Source: Paraescarpia echinospica (taxonomy: Eukaryota; Annelida; Polychaeta; Sabellida; Siboglinidae). From it: a stretch of DNA of 64,000 bases. Under the pieces are notes generated by a model. That model saw nothing but the letters and a program-made list of their open reading frames with translations. It was not told where the DNA came from and searched no databases. The stretch is taken from positions 32,750,404 to 32,814,403 of the forward strand of contig CM034543.1 in NCBI GenBank assembly GCA_020002185.1. Reading direction: 5' to 3'. Both the position numbers and the translations under genes were made by a program. Of the stretch, positions 44,965 through 61,384 are shown in pieces (within the stretch, counting starts at the first letter, position 1; each line of letters begins with the position of its first letter).

Positions 44965-46560
44965 TATATTTGTTTGTGATATAGGTAAAAAAAGAAATTG
45001 TTTTAACCAACCGATCTGATGGGAATTTTCGACATCCTTAGAATTTGTATAACAATGTAAACGAATTTTACTTTAAACACACTACGTTAGTGTGCTCAAA
45101 TGTGTGAGCTGGTTTTGCTGTTATTACACCAAAGAATTACATGATGTGACATATTTGTAAAATAAGCAACAGCGCACGAAATTGTGTCTTTGTGAAAACT
45201 TGTAGTTCTTTTTAACTACCCGTCTGTCGACAAAAAGTAAAGGTTCTGCCATTACAAAGGTGTTTCATTACTATTGGAGCACATCTATTTTATTTATGTT
45301 AACGACGCAAAAAGATATTCCTCAATAAACAGAAGACACTATCACAGACAAAAGGAAAATGCGTCACTGCCAGGTTTAGGGTTCACCTTTGCTCCTAAAT
45401 CAACCGTGGAAGAAGGCACATTTATTTCATAGGTGAAGAGAAGGATAAAGAAAATAATGTCAAAGGTTTTTTTCTGAGGCTCTCTTAGTATTGAATTACA
45501 TTACCCATTTTAACAACTATACTTAGTGTATTTTCCTACCAGAAAAACCATAGGGCTTTGGAAGTAACCAATTTTTTTATAAACTATCTAGCTTTCACCA
45601 AGCAAGAGATCAAATACAGGTTATCTATAATAATAAGTTAGAATGATAACTAAGACTTAGACCGATCGCAAAGAATGCTTGTTTTGATAATTTAAGGTAC
45701 GTAATATTATTATATCTTTGTTGAAATCCTTTTCTTTCTCCTGCTAACAGTAGTTTTAAACCTAAGCTACACTGTCTTAAATAATTAACATTTTAAAATA
45801 ATTATAGACGATCGCTACAAACAACAAAAGAAGAGCTGTCAAACGGATTGATGTCACTAATACACCAACATAAAACAATTACATAATTTCTTCCATAACT
45901 AAAATCACGTTAGTGAACACATTCTTACAAAAAACACGGATGACGCACGATGCTTTCACTATAATATTGTTCGCTTCACTATAATCCAGCTGTGCACTGT
46001 TTCGTGTTAATGCTTTTTAGTACCCAAACAAGTTAGCAGTGCTCTCACATCCAAGATCTCTTCACGTCGGTTTCGGGCACTGCCAAAAAAATGACGCAGG
46101 CGGAGTCGTACAATGTATTTTTTAGGCTTGGCAACGTCAGTATTGTTTATGCCATTTCAACAGGAAACCTAAGTACTGGCACATAGTTTCAAACAAAAAA
46201 GCGATGTTGTGTATATAGTCAAATTATTTACACAGACACGATTCACAAGTGTGTGTAATTGAAATTGAGAGATATCTAGAAAATATCACCATTTTGTCAA
46301 TCGAAATATAAATGTACGCAATCTGCATCTCAGTTTGCAAACTTAAAATCTTTGTTCAGATAGGCCTATCTAAAGATATCAATTGCGTACAATTACGGAT
46401 AGGGTGTGTGTAGATTATTTACAAATATAATAACGCCTATTTTTTTTTGAAACTATGTGACTACGTATGCCTATGTTCACAGTTGAAATGTCGTAAACAA
46501 AAATGGCGACACCAGCCTACCACAGGTACCACTATGTTGTCGTCTATTTTGAAATAAATA
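44965..46560. other. Gene-less AT-rich stretch
   Basis: No gene is supported. Confidence 0.5.
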
Positions 46561-46597
46561 AACAGTTATGGTTAAGAGGAAGTTGAGGGGAGCATAC

Positions 46598-46690
46598 GCG
46601 CACGCGCACAAGCGAACACGCGCACACACGCACATACGAACACGCGCGCATACGCACACGCACTCACCCCGCGCCTCCCCCACACACAAA
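46598..46690. repeat. (CACG)n/(CA)n microsatellite
   Basis: Cacgcgca and cacaca runs on the plus strand; frames through it are artefacts. Confidence 0.85.
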
Positions 46691-46699
46691 CTACATAAT

Positions 46700-47970
46700 A
46701 TTTGTTTTAGTTTAGTCAAGTCATTCTGCGGGTTGCGATTCACAACCTTATCCTGTGTACAACAATCATTAACAAGCATCAACAGATTCCAAAGCTCACC
46801 ATAACTGGTAACTATAAAAAATTTGCTCCTAAGGCAATACCACCTTTTCTTATTCTATCAACAATTTATGCGGCCCGCGAACGGCTTCCAGCTGGCCCCC
46901 AGGACCCGCACTAAGAATTCGAAATTATCAAGAGCAGCCCACAATTGTCATGTTCTACCACACGACAGTGTTCGTTGGCTCAGTCATGGAGCGGTTCTGG
47001 CGAGATATAGCACTATGTGACTTTTATGAGTTGCCTACATGGAATTGGCGGGCCGTTCGCTCAGCTGGAGCCTGGAAGATATTGAGTTTCGAGTTCAGAT
47101 TTGCGTTCTGACACTCATTTTTTGACATTTCGTAATGATGAATATGCTACTTCAGAGAAGACAAACGCTAAATAGCAACGCATACGAAGTAGTGGATGTT
47201 TCAACGTAAAATGCCGCCCTTCAAAATTTATGCCGAACTTTTTACATTTCAAGTTTTAAGTTCACCAGATAATTTTATATATATTACTGCCACTGTTATC
47301 AACACCAGATAGAAGAAACTTACCCATTTCAAAAGGTCATCCAAAAACTGTCATATTCCTTTTTTATACTATATAGGCGACACCAATTTTGACGATAGGC
47401 ATACACGGGTTCGTTACATCCTGTGGTTTGAACTTAGTACGTCCTAGACTCAGTCAGGAGGAGAGTTTCAATCTACTAAAACACCAGCCAGTTTTTTGTA
47501 GTTTTTAAATATTAATAAAGTTCGTCTTTCAGCATAGCTGCACACCCATGGCGCTGATGGTGCTGCGGCTAGTCAAAGGAACAGCCGAGTGTAAACATCA
47601 TAAGCAAAAAGCTAGCCAAGAGAAGACGATCCACCGCGACTTTATAATCGGCGTGTTAAAGTTATTATGTTGTCGCGTAGTGGTCTCCGGCATGGGGTAT
47701 TGTTCCCACAAACGCTTACGTGCGCTAACCACTGTGCATCACGCTAACCGATTTGGCGAAAGGTCATTAGTGTCAGGAAAGGTAAATTTGTTACAAAGTA
47801 AATCACGCACAGTGATGTTTTCATAGGATGTATACCACTATACATCAAAAGGGTGTCAAAAGCTGAACGAAAATCAGACATCCGGGACGAATTGGTTCCT
47901 AATATAATGCTTACACTTTACTCCTTGGCAGAACTGTTAAATCAAACACTTTTTCGACGTATCTATGAAG
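46700..47970. other. Gene-less stretch
   Basis: No gene is supported. The open frame at 47548-47826 has no recognisable features or splice context. Confidence 0.4.
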
Positions 47971-47974
47971 TATT

Positions 47975-48139
47975 CAATAACACACATACACACGCACGCA
48001 CGCACGCACACACACACACACAAACAAACACACGCACACACACATAATATATATATATATATATGTATGATTGAATGCTTCCCAGATATATATACCTACA
48101 TATATATGGGAATCGTATCTAGGAAGCATTCAACCATAA

Positions 48140-48174
<35 letters not shown>

Positions 48175-48185
48175 GTATATACAAA
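47975..48185. repeat. CA and TA microsatellites around an inverted repeat
   Basis: A (CA)n run, then (TA)n, then tgattgaatgcttcccagat mirrored by tctaggaagcattcaaccat, then (GT)n and (TA)n. The mirrored part can form a hairpin. The tgaatgcttcccag string is also SINE-tail sequence. Confidence 0.75.
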
Positions 48186-48409
48186 TATACGATACCAACC
48201 ATCTTGAGACAATTTTGCGACTATATTGGGGCATTTTAACATTTTGGACCATCACCCATGTTCCAAAAAAGTCAAAACCTCTCAGAATTAAGAAAGAAAT
48301 GTGTGATGTATTTTATTTCGCTTTGTACCAAAATGGTTGGAATTTTGGTACATGCCCCAAAATGGTTGGCTTTGTTAGAATATATATATATATATATTTA
48401 TAATATACA

Positions 48410-48535
48410 CACATGATTGAATGCTTCCCAGCTACGTCGAAATCGATTGAACAGTTCTGCCATGGAATGAAGTGTAAAGCGTTTTGAGCAGTCCTAAGGA
48501 CTGGCTGGATATTTCAATATTTTATATCAAATTTT
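48410..48535 (+). mobile_element. SINE tail fragment
   Basis: gaatgcttcccagctacgtc, gattgaacag, gtaaagcgttttgagcagtc and ctaaggactgg match the 3' half of the SINE at 43640. Confidence 0.8.
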
Positions 48536-48564
48536 CCACATAATATGCCATTTAAAAATAAAAT

Positions 48565-48670
48565 ACCCAAGGACGTGGTTACGTACTGGTTATGGTGTCG
48601 CACTCGCCATCGACATATTCCGGATTCGAATCCTTTTATTGCCGTGTCGAACCTGCTGTAACGTTAGCGG
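48565..48670 (+). mobile_element. SINE head fragment
   Basis: tRNA-like head with B box ggattcgaatcc at 48622-48633, truncated soon after (gtcgaacctgc). Confidence 0.65.
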
Positions 48671-48707
48671 AACGTTAAGTGTTTGCTGGGAGGTTATCTA
48701 AGACACA

Positions 48708-48775
48708 CAACATATCACATGTACAAACAAACAACTACTACAACATATCACATGTACAAACAAACAACTACTACA
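48708..48775. repeat. Tandem duplication of about 33 bp
   Basis: caacatatcacatgtacaaa followed by caaacaactacta occurs twice in succession. Confidence 0.85.
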
Positions 48776-49194
48776 ACAACTGATATATTATAATTATTGG
48801 CAATTATTGTGGCGCCGCCATGCGAGGTTTTCGTGATGTTTATTTTTATAAATGTCGATAGTTATAATAAAGTTGCAAATTTTGTTTGAAAATGTACAAT
48901 GTGTACATATGTAAGGTAGACATGTGACCGATGTGAGGTGGAGGTTTGGCAGTTCCAGATGTATTCAGAAAGTAAATGATCGCCACGACGTTTGTTTACA
49001 TCGAATATACACCAGACCTGTGAAGGGGTCAATGACCCTACTAAATTCACCTCTAACATACTTAATGTCAGTATTCTCACTTAATCACGAAGAAACGCCG
49101 GGAAAGCCCACAAAATTCCCAGTGACTACTGTATTTGTGCAAACAAAACCAGAAGTTGTACGCAGACACGCACACTCTTTGAGTGCAAGACATA

Positions 49195-49376
49195 AACGAC
49201 AAGATCGCTACACATACGCACGCACGCATGCACGCGCACATGTACACGCACACGTATGTAGACATGCACACGCATATACGCATACATGCACGCACGTACG
49301 CACACACTCATTCACGTACACCCAGATGCACGCATGAACGATCGCACGTACGCACGCACACACACACACACACACA
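49195..49376. repeat. (CACG)n/(CA)n microsatellite
   Basis: Runs of cacacgcacgca ending in pure ca; overlapping frames are artefacts. Confidence 0.9.
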
Positions 49377-49379
49377 TTT

Positions 49380-49838
49380 CAGGCCCATACCGTGATTGAT
49401 TTTTGGCAGGGGTATGCGTTTTTGGATCTCCATAAATGTATGAGAACTGCACCGTAACCTTAGCTGCTGTCGGAAGACGGGGAGGGGGGAAAGGCGGGAG
49501 ATGTTGGAGAGTGGAGAGTTACCGCGATCACGTTACAGGTTTTAACCAGAGTCTCACTCAATCCTTGTCTGACATGACATCGGAAGAAAGAAGAGGGGCT
49601 GAGCTGAACTATTAAAAAAATTATAGCCGAACTTTTATCCTTTAAGCGGAACCCTTTCCCATCATCCAACTGTTTTGGGGTTGCAAACGCACCCAACGCA
49701 CTCAACGCATACGAGTCCGGTAACTGCACCATCGCTGATTTGGCTTATTCGATTATTATATACCAGTTTTTGCGAAATATTGTATGTGTGTATATATATA
49801 TATATATACAGTAGGTGACAGTTCCTAATAGAAATACC
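49380..49838. other. Gene-less stretch
   Basis: No gene is supported. A short (TA)n run lies near 49790-49808. Confidence 0.4.
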
Positions 49839-49839
49839 A

Positions 49840-49955
49840 CAATGCGCTCGCAGATACTCGTTGTTTTTTTTAAATGACGACGTTCACGCCCATCAATAGG
49901 CCGTAGTCGTGATAGTGTAGAATTGTCAAATAGTATTCGTATTGCTATGCTACTG
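49840..49955. repeat. Dispersed repeat, also at 970-1110
   Basis: See the copy near the window start: cagatactcgttgt, caataggccgtag and gtagaattgtcaaatagtat recur in the same order and orientation. Confidence 0.65.
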
Positions 49956-49959
49956 GCAT

Positions 49960-50920
49960 GGGGGTAGACATAAGAATTATTGTGTCCACGTTTATTCCAT
50001 GTTGCCAAGTATATGACGGAGGGACCGTTTTTCTGAAGAGTGGACCACTTAATGATCTCCAGGGATTCGAAAAGACGATTGCCATATTCTGTTTTTCCTT
50101 TCCATTGATGCAGCATTAAATAAGAGTCGGATAATGGTTTTCATGTCACATACTTTTAATATTTCTGCGGTGTGGTGTCCACTCAGTTTGTTTTCTATTT
50201 TGAAGTTGCGTTATTGTTTGTTACAGTTCTTTATTAATATCAAACTTCTCTGTGCAGATGGGGATGCATTACAACCGCATATTTGAAGTTAAAATTAATA
50301 TAACACATTCGTATATAATAGTATACACGCGTATTCAATAGTTCGAATTTAAATACAATACGAATACGTTTCTAGATTAAAACATGCTTTCTTTTCCAGT
50401 ATCGTTTTTCGGCCTCCGTTTTCTCTCATTCGCTCTTCCTTCTTCTGACGTCTGAACGTTGTACTTTTCTAGAGTTCTTGCACATATTTCCCAGGCTCTT
50501 CTACATAATTGTCTGATCGCTTTTGTCTATGATTAATCGTGTGCTAAATCTAACCATAAATAATAGTAACGCTTTTTAAGTGTCTTGGTATTTGCTATAT
50601 CATGAACGTGGAAATTTTAGCTTAATAAATTATGAAAACACTACCTCACAAAGTATTGCTTTGAAACCGCATGACTATCAACACTGAAATATTATTGTGA
50701 AAAGACTGCTATTTATAATGTTTTTTTCCAGGATTCAAATATTAAACAGCAATTTTGCCAGGAAAGTAAGGATACATATGGACAAGATCTTCTTAGAACT
50801 CAATCTGAGCAAAATATCACATAGAAAAATGTCAGAAATAAATGTTAGGATTAAAATGTGCATTGATGATTTATTTATTTATTGATGATATTGAGTTTAT
50901 CGATTTATTTAAAGGGAGGC
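49960..50920. other. Gene-less AT-rich stretch
   Basis: No gene is supported. Confidence 0.45.
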
Positions 50921-50924
50921 GGCT

Positions 50925-51085
50925 TGCTCCTCTACCCGGAATTAGCCAGCGTCGTAATGTGTTACAGGAAGTCTGCCGTGCTGAATGTCGGAAAATGGAA
51001 AATCGTTGAATATCAAACAGCATTGCGGCTAATTCAGCCTATCTCGAGAGCGTGACTAATAAAGCTTGTCGTGAACTGGGTGTTT
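50925..51085. repeat. Dispersed repeat, inverted copy at 23150-23290
   Basis: Contains ctctacccggaattagccag and ggaaaatggaaaatcgttga, shared with the reverse complement of the copy near 23.2 kb. Confidence 0.7.
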
Positions 51086-51089
51086 TGTT

Positions 51090-51825
51090 TACCATTTGAA
51101 CGTGCTCCGGGGTCGTACCTTCCAAACTGCGAACGTTGTTACGGTCTTACTAAACACAAGTTGGCGGGCAGTATTTCTTCAACATAGTTAGAATAGTGAT
51201 ACGAACATTACATTCCTTAATAAAAAAATAAAACAATTAGGAACAGACTGCCTCAATTTATAACGTGTGTCTATCTCCTTGAATATAGTGATGATGCGGT
51301 TTCTTGGTTATTCATGTTGGGAATATTTATCTGTCAAGGAACTTTTTTGTCTTTTCTCTGTATAATTTCGACCACATCTCGCGGCCTTCTTCGGCAGACT
51401 GAAGTTACTGTCGTGTCACATGACCTATGTCTTGTGACACAAGCTGGAGCAAGACTGGCGGAAGGTCCTGTGTCTATCTGAAATTTAAATATGTACTATA
51501 TTAATTATGGCTAAGTGTATTTTGTAATACCAGCTAGTTTACTGTGCTGTAACGTGTACTTGTAGACATGTTAGTAAAATTAAAATGTAGTTAATCGAAT
51601 GAATAAAATAACTTAGGCAGCTCATTTGATATATTCGCTGATATATACCTCCTTACATAATATACAGTAGGGCTTGTTTCGGAAAATCGATTCATGGGAA
51701 AATCCATTAGATAGATGTATGATACTTTGGATTGCATGTATTAACTAGATAATTATCTTAGCTGAATATAATGTATTGGCATTTTCGACGTTCAATAACA
51801 CAGAAAAACGTTATGTCTATTTTAG
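51090..51825. other. Gene-less stretch
   Basis: No gene is supported. Confidence 0.4.
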
Positions 51826-51839
51826 CGGACGACCTCAAT

Positions 51840-52560
51840 AGTGGCGTTTTGTCCCACCGGTGGGGCAAATCGCCCAACACTGGGCCCTGTGTGTTAGTTA
51901 TTCTCTTTAAGCTATTATTTGACGTATTTCATATTAAAAAGTGATGGTGTTATTGGGACACGTAGGTATGGCTGAATTGGGGTGTTTTTGGTGTGTTTTT
52001 TAAATCTTCTAAAAAACGTGACTAATTTTTTTTATTAATCAGTCATTTATATGATATTCTATAATAGCGTTTTATTTAATATATTCATTATAAATTCGTA
52101 TACATAGCGAAACCTTTGTTACTCATTTATTCACCTTCATATTCACATATATGAATGCTATATTATGTCCCACCCAGTGCGCTTTACCCCACTAGCATTT
52201 GAGCGTTTTGCCCAATAGGATCAATATTTAAATAAAATTTTATTGCACGCATCTGCAACATTCACAACACCAGTAATAATGTATGTATGTAGTATGTAGA
52301 TTCAATGCTTTATTTCAGTTTCCTGTGGTTACTGGCCACTACATCACCTTTGTGGTGACCATTTTTATTACCTCTGGAGAATAAAAATTTGACTAAGCAA
52401 AACTATTGCGTACATTTTGTTTACTGCGACCGAATTCAAACCGAGCGTTAAGATTTGCATGCTATTCCATCTGGCAAACTCGAAATTCTTATTTTAAGGC
52501 CCTATAGCTAGATAGGGGGCGGGTGTTTTGCCCCAAAATTTGCGTTATGCCCCATGCAAC
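51840..52560. mobile_element. Possible DNA element rich in gggcaaaacgcc-type motifs
   Basis: The motif family ggcgttttgtccc, ggggcaaatcgccc, gcgttttgccc, gtgttttgccccaa and gcgttatgcccc recurs at both edges and in the middle, partly in mirrored order. No clean terminal repeat or target duplication could be set, so this is tentative. Confidence 0.35.
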
Positions 52561-52986
52561 TGTAGGTACAATATCATAATTTGTGATATATCTAATAGGC
52601 GCCAATTGCAAAAACATCTGGTTCTTGCATGACTGTTACATAGTATGTACATTCAAACAATTCTCAATAGTACTTGTTTTCCATTTTATTTCACACCGAC
52701 ATCGTAGCGATATAAATGTATCTTTCAAATGTACACAGTCACCGAAAGTTCACGGGTATTTCTTTCAACCGCTGTTGTTGATGACGTACCTCAGTCAGGC
52801 CAACTCCCAGACGCAATTAATTATCTCTTTTAAGATTCCTTGCTTTTTGCGTCAACAGTGTGAAAACTGCGTCATCGGAACATGTGAAAACTTGCTTAAA
52901 AGCTTATCGGTTATAGGCATAGCCTCACTCCTACATTGGGGCACACCAAGTAGACGCTACCCGAAGGGCACACCGGCACAGACAGA

Positions 52987-57465
<4,479 letters not shown>

Positions 57466-57697
57466 ACAATTCTAATGGTCACGGCTTTCGAAGCAACCCA
57501 CAACTGATGATACCCGATGAATTAAAATGACGTCTTATCCTAATATAGGGTATGTTCGTAAACGCTAGTGACATATGTGATCTCACAACTAATCAACTTA
57601 CTTTGCTAACATAAATTCGCTAAAACTGACTTGCTAATTTTGATTTGTTATAGAGACTTAATAGTGTCCATTGCAGTAGCTGGCTTGCAGAGATTTA

Positions 57698-57703
57698 AAT
57701 AAA
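57698..57703 (+). terminator. Candidate poly(A) signal of gene B
   Basis: AATAAA 233 bases after the gene B stop codon, in AT-rich sequence. Confidence 0.5.
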
Positions 57704-57709
57704 TTATTT

Positions 57710-58180
57710 CATGAATTGTACACACTGGTTTTAATTGTTCATTGCTTTCTTCTACCAGTTAGTTATGTTTATATTATGTGACTCACTACTCGCCTTTGTT
57801 AACTCGAAGATTGTTCTGTATCGTAACCAGTACTATCAATGGTAGAGAAAAAGTGCGCAAACCGTAATGATATAGCAATTTGTAATACCTATTGACGCCA
57901 ACTCGCAGAAAAACTGTGTGCATATGCAAAATATGCATATGTTCCACCAATGTCGCCTGCATGCGAAAGCTCTTACGTGATTTGCTACAAGTACTAAGGT
58001 TCCTCGTTATCTGTTATGCCCGGGTAATTTGCTATAGAGACTGGATGTCGAATGTTGTGTTAGACATATACGTATGAACACATTTTGTCCCGGCTAAAAA
58101 ACAATAACCGAAACCTTACTTCTTTACTAAACATATAGTAAATTCCTTTCTGCGCATCGTCCGTGAAGAACACAACATTC
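57710..58180. other. Gene-less stretch
   Basis: No gene is supported downstream of gene B. Confidence 0.4.
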
Positions 58181-58185
58181 AGTAT

Positions 58186-58551
58186 CTAGTTACTTCGGGC
58201 GCTACCTTGTACTTCCGGCACCAGCGGCGGTGCGACTGCGCCACTACCTTGTACTTCCGGCACCAGCGGCGGTGCGACTGCGCCACTACCTTGTACTTCC
58301 GGCACCAGCGGCTGTGCGACTGCGCTGTTACCTTGTATTTCCGGCACCAGTGGCAGTGCTACTGCACCAATACCTTGTACTTCCGACACCATTGGCGATG
58401 CGGCTGTGTTGTTGCCGAACATTACAAATATACCTGATAGTTGATCGATCTCAAAATGGTAGATTAAAGGGTAACCAGTCGACGTAGTGTTCACGTGAAA
58501 GCAGTCACCATAACGTTCCATATAAAAAATAATTAAAAAGGAAGATGACAT
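58186..58551 (-). CDS. Possible short protein with 14-residue tandem repeats
   Basis: A 42-bp minisatellite (58190-58400) of about five units keeps one open frame on the minus strand, encoding repeats of VPEVQGSGAVAPPL. Upstream in the same frame is MERYGDCFHVNTTSTGY and GIFVMFGNNTAASP. The unit is a multiple of three and older units have diverged without stops, which fits coding but does not prove it. The frame ends at SARSN just after the array. No splice partner was identified. It could equally be a non-coding minisatellite. Confidence 0.3.
   Translation of the reverse strand: MSSSFLIIFYMERYGDCFHVNTTSTGYPLIYHFEIDQLSGIFVMFGNNTAASPMVSEVQGIGAVALPLVPEIQGNSAVAQPLVPEVQGSGAVAPPLVPEVQGSGAVAPPLVPEVQGSARSN
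58190..58400. repeat. 42-bp minisatellite
   Basis: Units such as accttgtacttccggcacca plus gcggcggtgcgactgcgcc repeat about five times with a 42-base period; the two left-most full units are identical and divergence increases to the right. Confidence 0.9.
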
Positions 58552-58559
58552 CGATAAAA

Positions 58560-59730
58560 CGGGGGTATACAGTGAGGGGGCATGCTACAGCATGGAAGCG
58601 TCATATATATTTGATGAAAATCAGTCGCCAGATTATGTAGCCTGGAACCGTAACAAAACACATTAGATAGCAAACCATACACAAAGAAGACATGTCAACA
58701 TAGGTCAAAAGACAAGGCAACGTCACCTTATATAAAACGAAAACCACATATATCTCTAGTCCAATACATGGAACACCACACTAAATGCTCATGTAAATGT
58801 GATAGGTCCTAGTTAGTTTCTGCCCATTAGATATTCATCAACTATATTTGGAAATAGTTTCTTCCCCATCACAATAAAATAGCAGAATTGTCTATCTCCT
58901 AGCAGAACTACTTCGTGTAAATCACAAAATGTCTACCAATGCAATGTCATTCAATATCTAAGAAAGAAAGCCAAACCAAGCTACCATGCGCACTGACGTG
59001 ATGTATACATAAGCCACTTTGTCAGATACACACATATACAGAAGAATAACAACATATTCATGACTCTTATATGAACTAGTTTCATCCCAAAGTTAAAGTA
59101 CCGTGATATTATACTAGCCGCTTCATATAGCCGACCACAGGTTGTCAGAGAACATTGTTGAATCACCTTGAGAACTGTTGAGGGCATATTAAAGTTGATG
59201 GAAGCCTAGTTCCCAATTAATAGCGTTAAGGTACGAGGAACGTTAAACAACGCACCCTGTTCAGAGTGTGAAGGTATTTGTTTAAACATATTTGTTTCCT
59301 TCAAAAAAGAGTCATCAGTGATTGCATGTATACAGTGAATGCTTTAACGGCCTTAGTGTCGACAATCCAGACTCCGCGGTGTGGCGCCACTGTTTGTTGC
59401 CAAAAAGAGAGCCTGGATACTAAGCCGTCTTCCCAACGTGACGAATACAATTGATTATCAATGACATTGACTCTATAAGAGAAAACAGTTTTATATTATA
59501 CGAATGATGCGTATAAACTTTAAAGGTCAAGTACAATTAATCACAAATTGCACAACAAAATAGCTATAAAATAGAATTGCAAACGGTATCATTTAGGTAG
59601 CAGGTTCGATTCCCATAGTACTCAACTTGTTTACAAATACACTTTTATGTTATCTTTTATTTTCCGTAAAACTACGTGTGTACATTACCAAAAACACCTA
59701 AAATATTAAATTGTTCTACAGGCTCTATCT
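58560..59730. other. Gene-less stretch
   Basis: No gene is supported. Confidence 0.45.
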
Positions 59731-59734
59731 CCGG

Positions 59735-59935
59735 AATGAAATGGCGCCATCTAAGGGTAACAGCCAAATCATGTGTCTGCAGCCAGATTTTCTTCCCGGC
59801 GTCGCGTGCGAAGACTATCCCGTGCCAGGAATCTCCGCTTACTCTCGGCCCGCGACGGTGACGTGTCTAGTCTCGCTTAACAGACTATCGCTCCCCTTCG
59901 TGAACTCGCCAGTCTGGTTAAAAAGACACATGTTG
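59735..59935. other. GC-rich island with open frames, unassigned
   Basis: A GC-rich block begins right after an acceptor-like ttctacag (plus strand) and reads MCLQPDFLPGVACEDYPVPG and so on; the minus strand is also partly open (DSWHGIVFARDAGKKIW). It could be an exon or the GC-rich part of a mobile element. I cannot decide. Confidence 0.25.
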
Positions 59936-59964
59936 AATGTTCACTGCCGTCAGATGGGATTAAT

Positions 59965-61380
59965 TCACAGATACGTGTATAATTATTGTTATTGTTTACG
60001 TGTTTTGATACAAAAATTAAGCAATAAAACAGCAATATCTCGTACAAAATAAAAATATATTTTTAGGTAAGAACATATGAACAAAATTCCAGGTAGTGAC
60101 TAAGCGGGTGATGTGGTAGACAAATTAACAATACAATTTTATGTTTATTGTTTATTTTTGTTTATCTTGTTTCAATATAAGTTGAATGTCGAATTGTTTC
60201 GAAAGCATAGTATCACCTAATAAAAGTTTAGTCTCATTTAATTTATCGTATTACAGTTAAATTAGATTGTATTATTTTCAAAGCATAGATTACCGGATAA
60301 AATATTATATTCATTTAATGTTTGATTTCATAGTTGACCTTAAAGCCAATCATGATCTCTACTCGGATTTGGTGTAAATATTTCCAAGTTGTGTATATTC
60401 TCCCAGACAATCAAGTACAATGGAAAACAATAACCTACAACAACAAGCCAGTTCCATTGGTCTTTAATGCCAAAAACCTTTTAAAAGTAAAGTAACAAAG
60501 TAAAAGTACTTCTTTACAATCTGCCTCTGACCAGTTTCAAATAATGGATTCTGTCAGAGGGGTTACATGAAATGTTCCCTACTGGAGATTGATGAAAAGG
60601 ATTTGCTGTACAAAAACGACGATAAGTATGCCAAGTGAATGTACTTGATTAACTCAAATTTAATCAACAATGATAATCATAATATATCGTGTATGCTGTT
60701 ATGGTTATGATAAACAGAAAACCACAAACGTATTTCAGATATGGATTTCCAGGCCAAAGACAACAATGAATCCGATCTGCATATCAGGGGGGAAATATTC
60801 ATGGTTTTGTTACTGTAGTGGCATGTTCATGAAAGAAGACAGTCGTATAGTACCTCTGGATATACAAGGAGCTGGAGGAGGTGAACGGGACACGATTTCG
60901 TTTTGGTGGTTACTGGTGGGCCTATTCTCGGTTTCTGCTTTTTCTGAATCTGCAGAGGCACAGTCGTCATCCTCATAAATTTCATTATCGAACCGCTGTG
61001 GAGATCTGTCGAAAATTCAAGGATTAGGAAATATTCCTCACGGGTGACGACAAATAATGATTTATTTGTTGTTTATGCATTCAAAGCAAGCAGACAGATT
61101 TCCATTTACTTCGAGGTAAAAATCTTATCTTTTCCATCATGGGTTTTTGCAATTTTCTACACGGGTCATATTTTCTTGAGGTGTGTCACATAATTTACCT
61201 TTTACGCCTTTTAGACAACCTGACTGCGTTTTCACCAACATCCTCGTCATTTCCATCTGAGGCATTATCAAGGTTTGAAGTCAATTCTGCCGCTTTGCAT
61301 TTCTTGTTGGCTTTCTCCCAGGAAGCTGAAAATAAAGATTTTATGTCATTGCATGCTACCTACAGGGTAAAATGTTTTTG
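59965..61380. other. Gene-less AT-rich stretch
   Basis: No gene is supported. The frame at 60670-60978 has no recognisable feature. Confidence 0.4.
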
Positions 61381-61384
61381 CTAA

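Noticed and set aside
47548..47826. 92-codon frame starting MALMVLRLVKG
   Set aside because: No supporting signal, and isolated within gene-less sequence.
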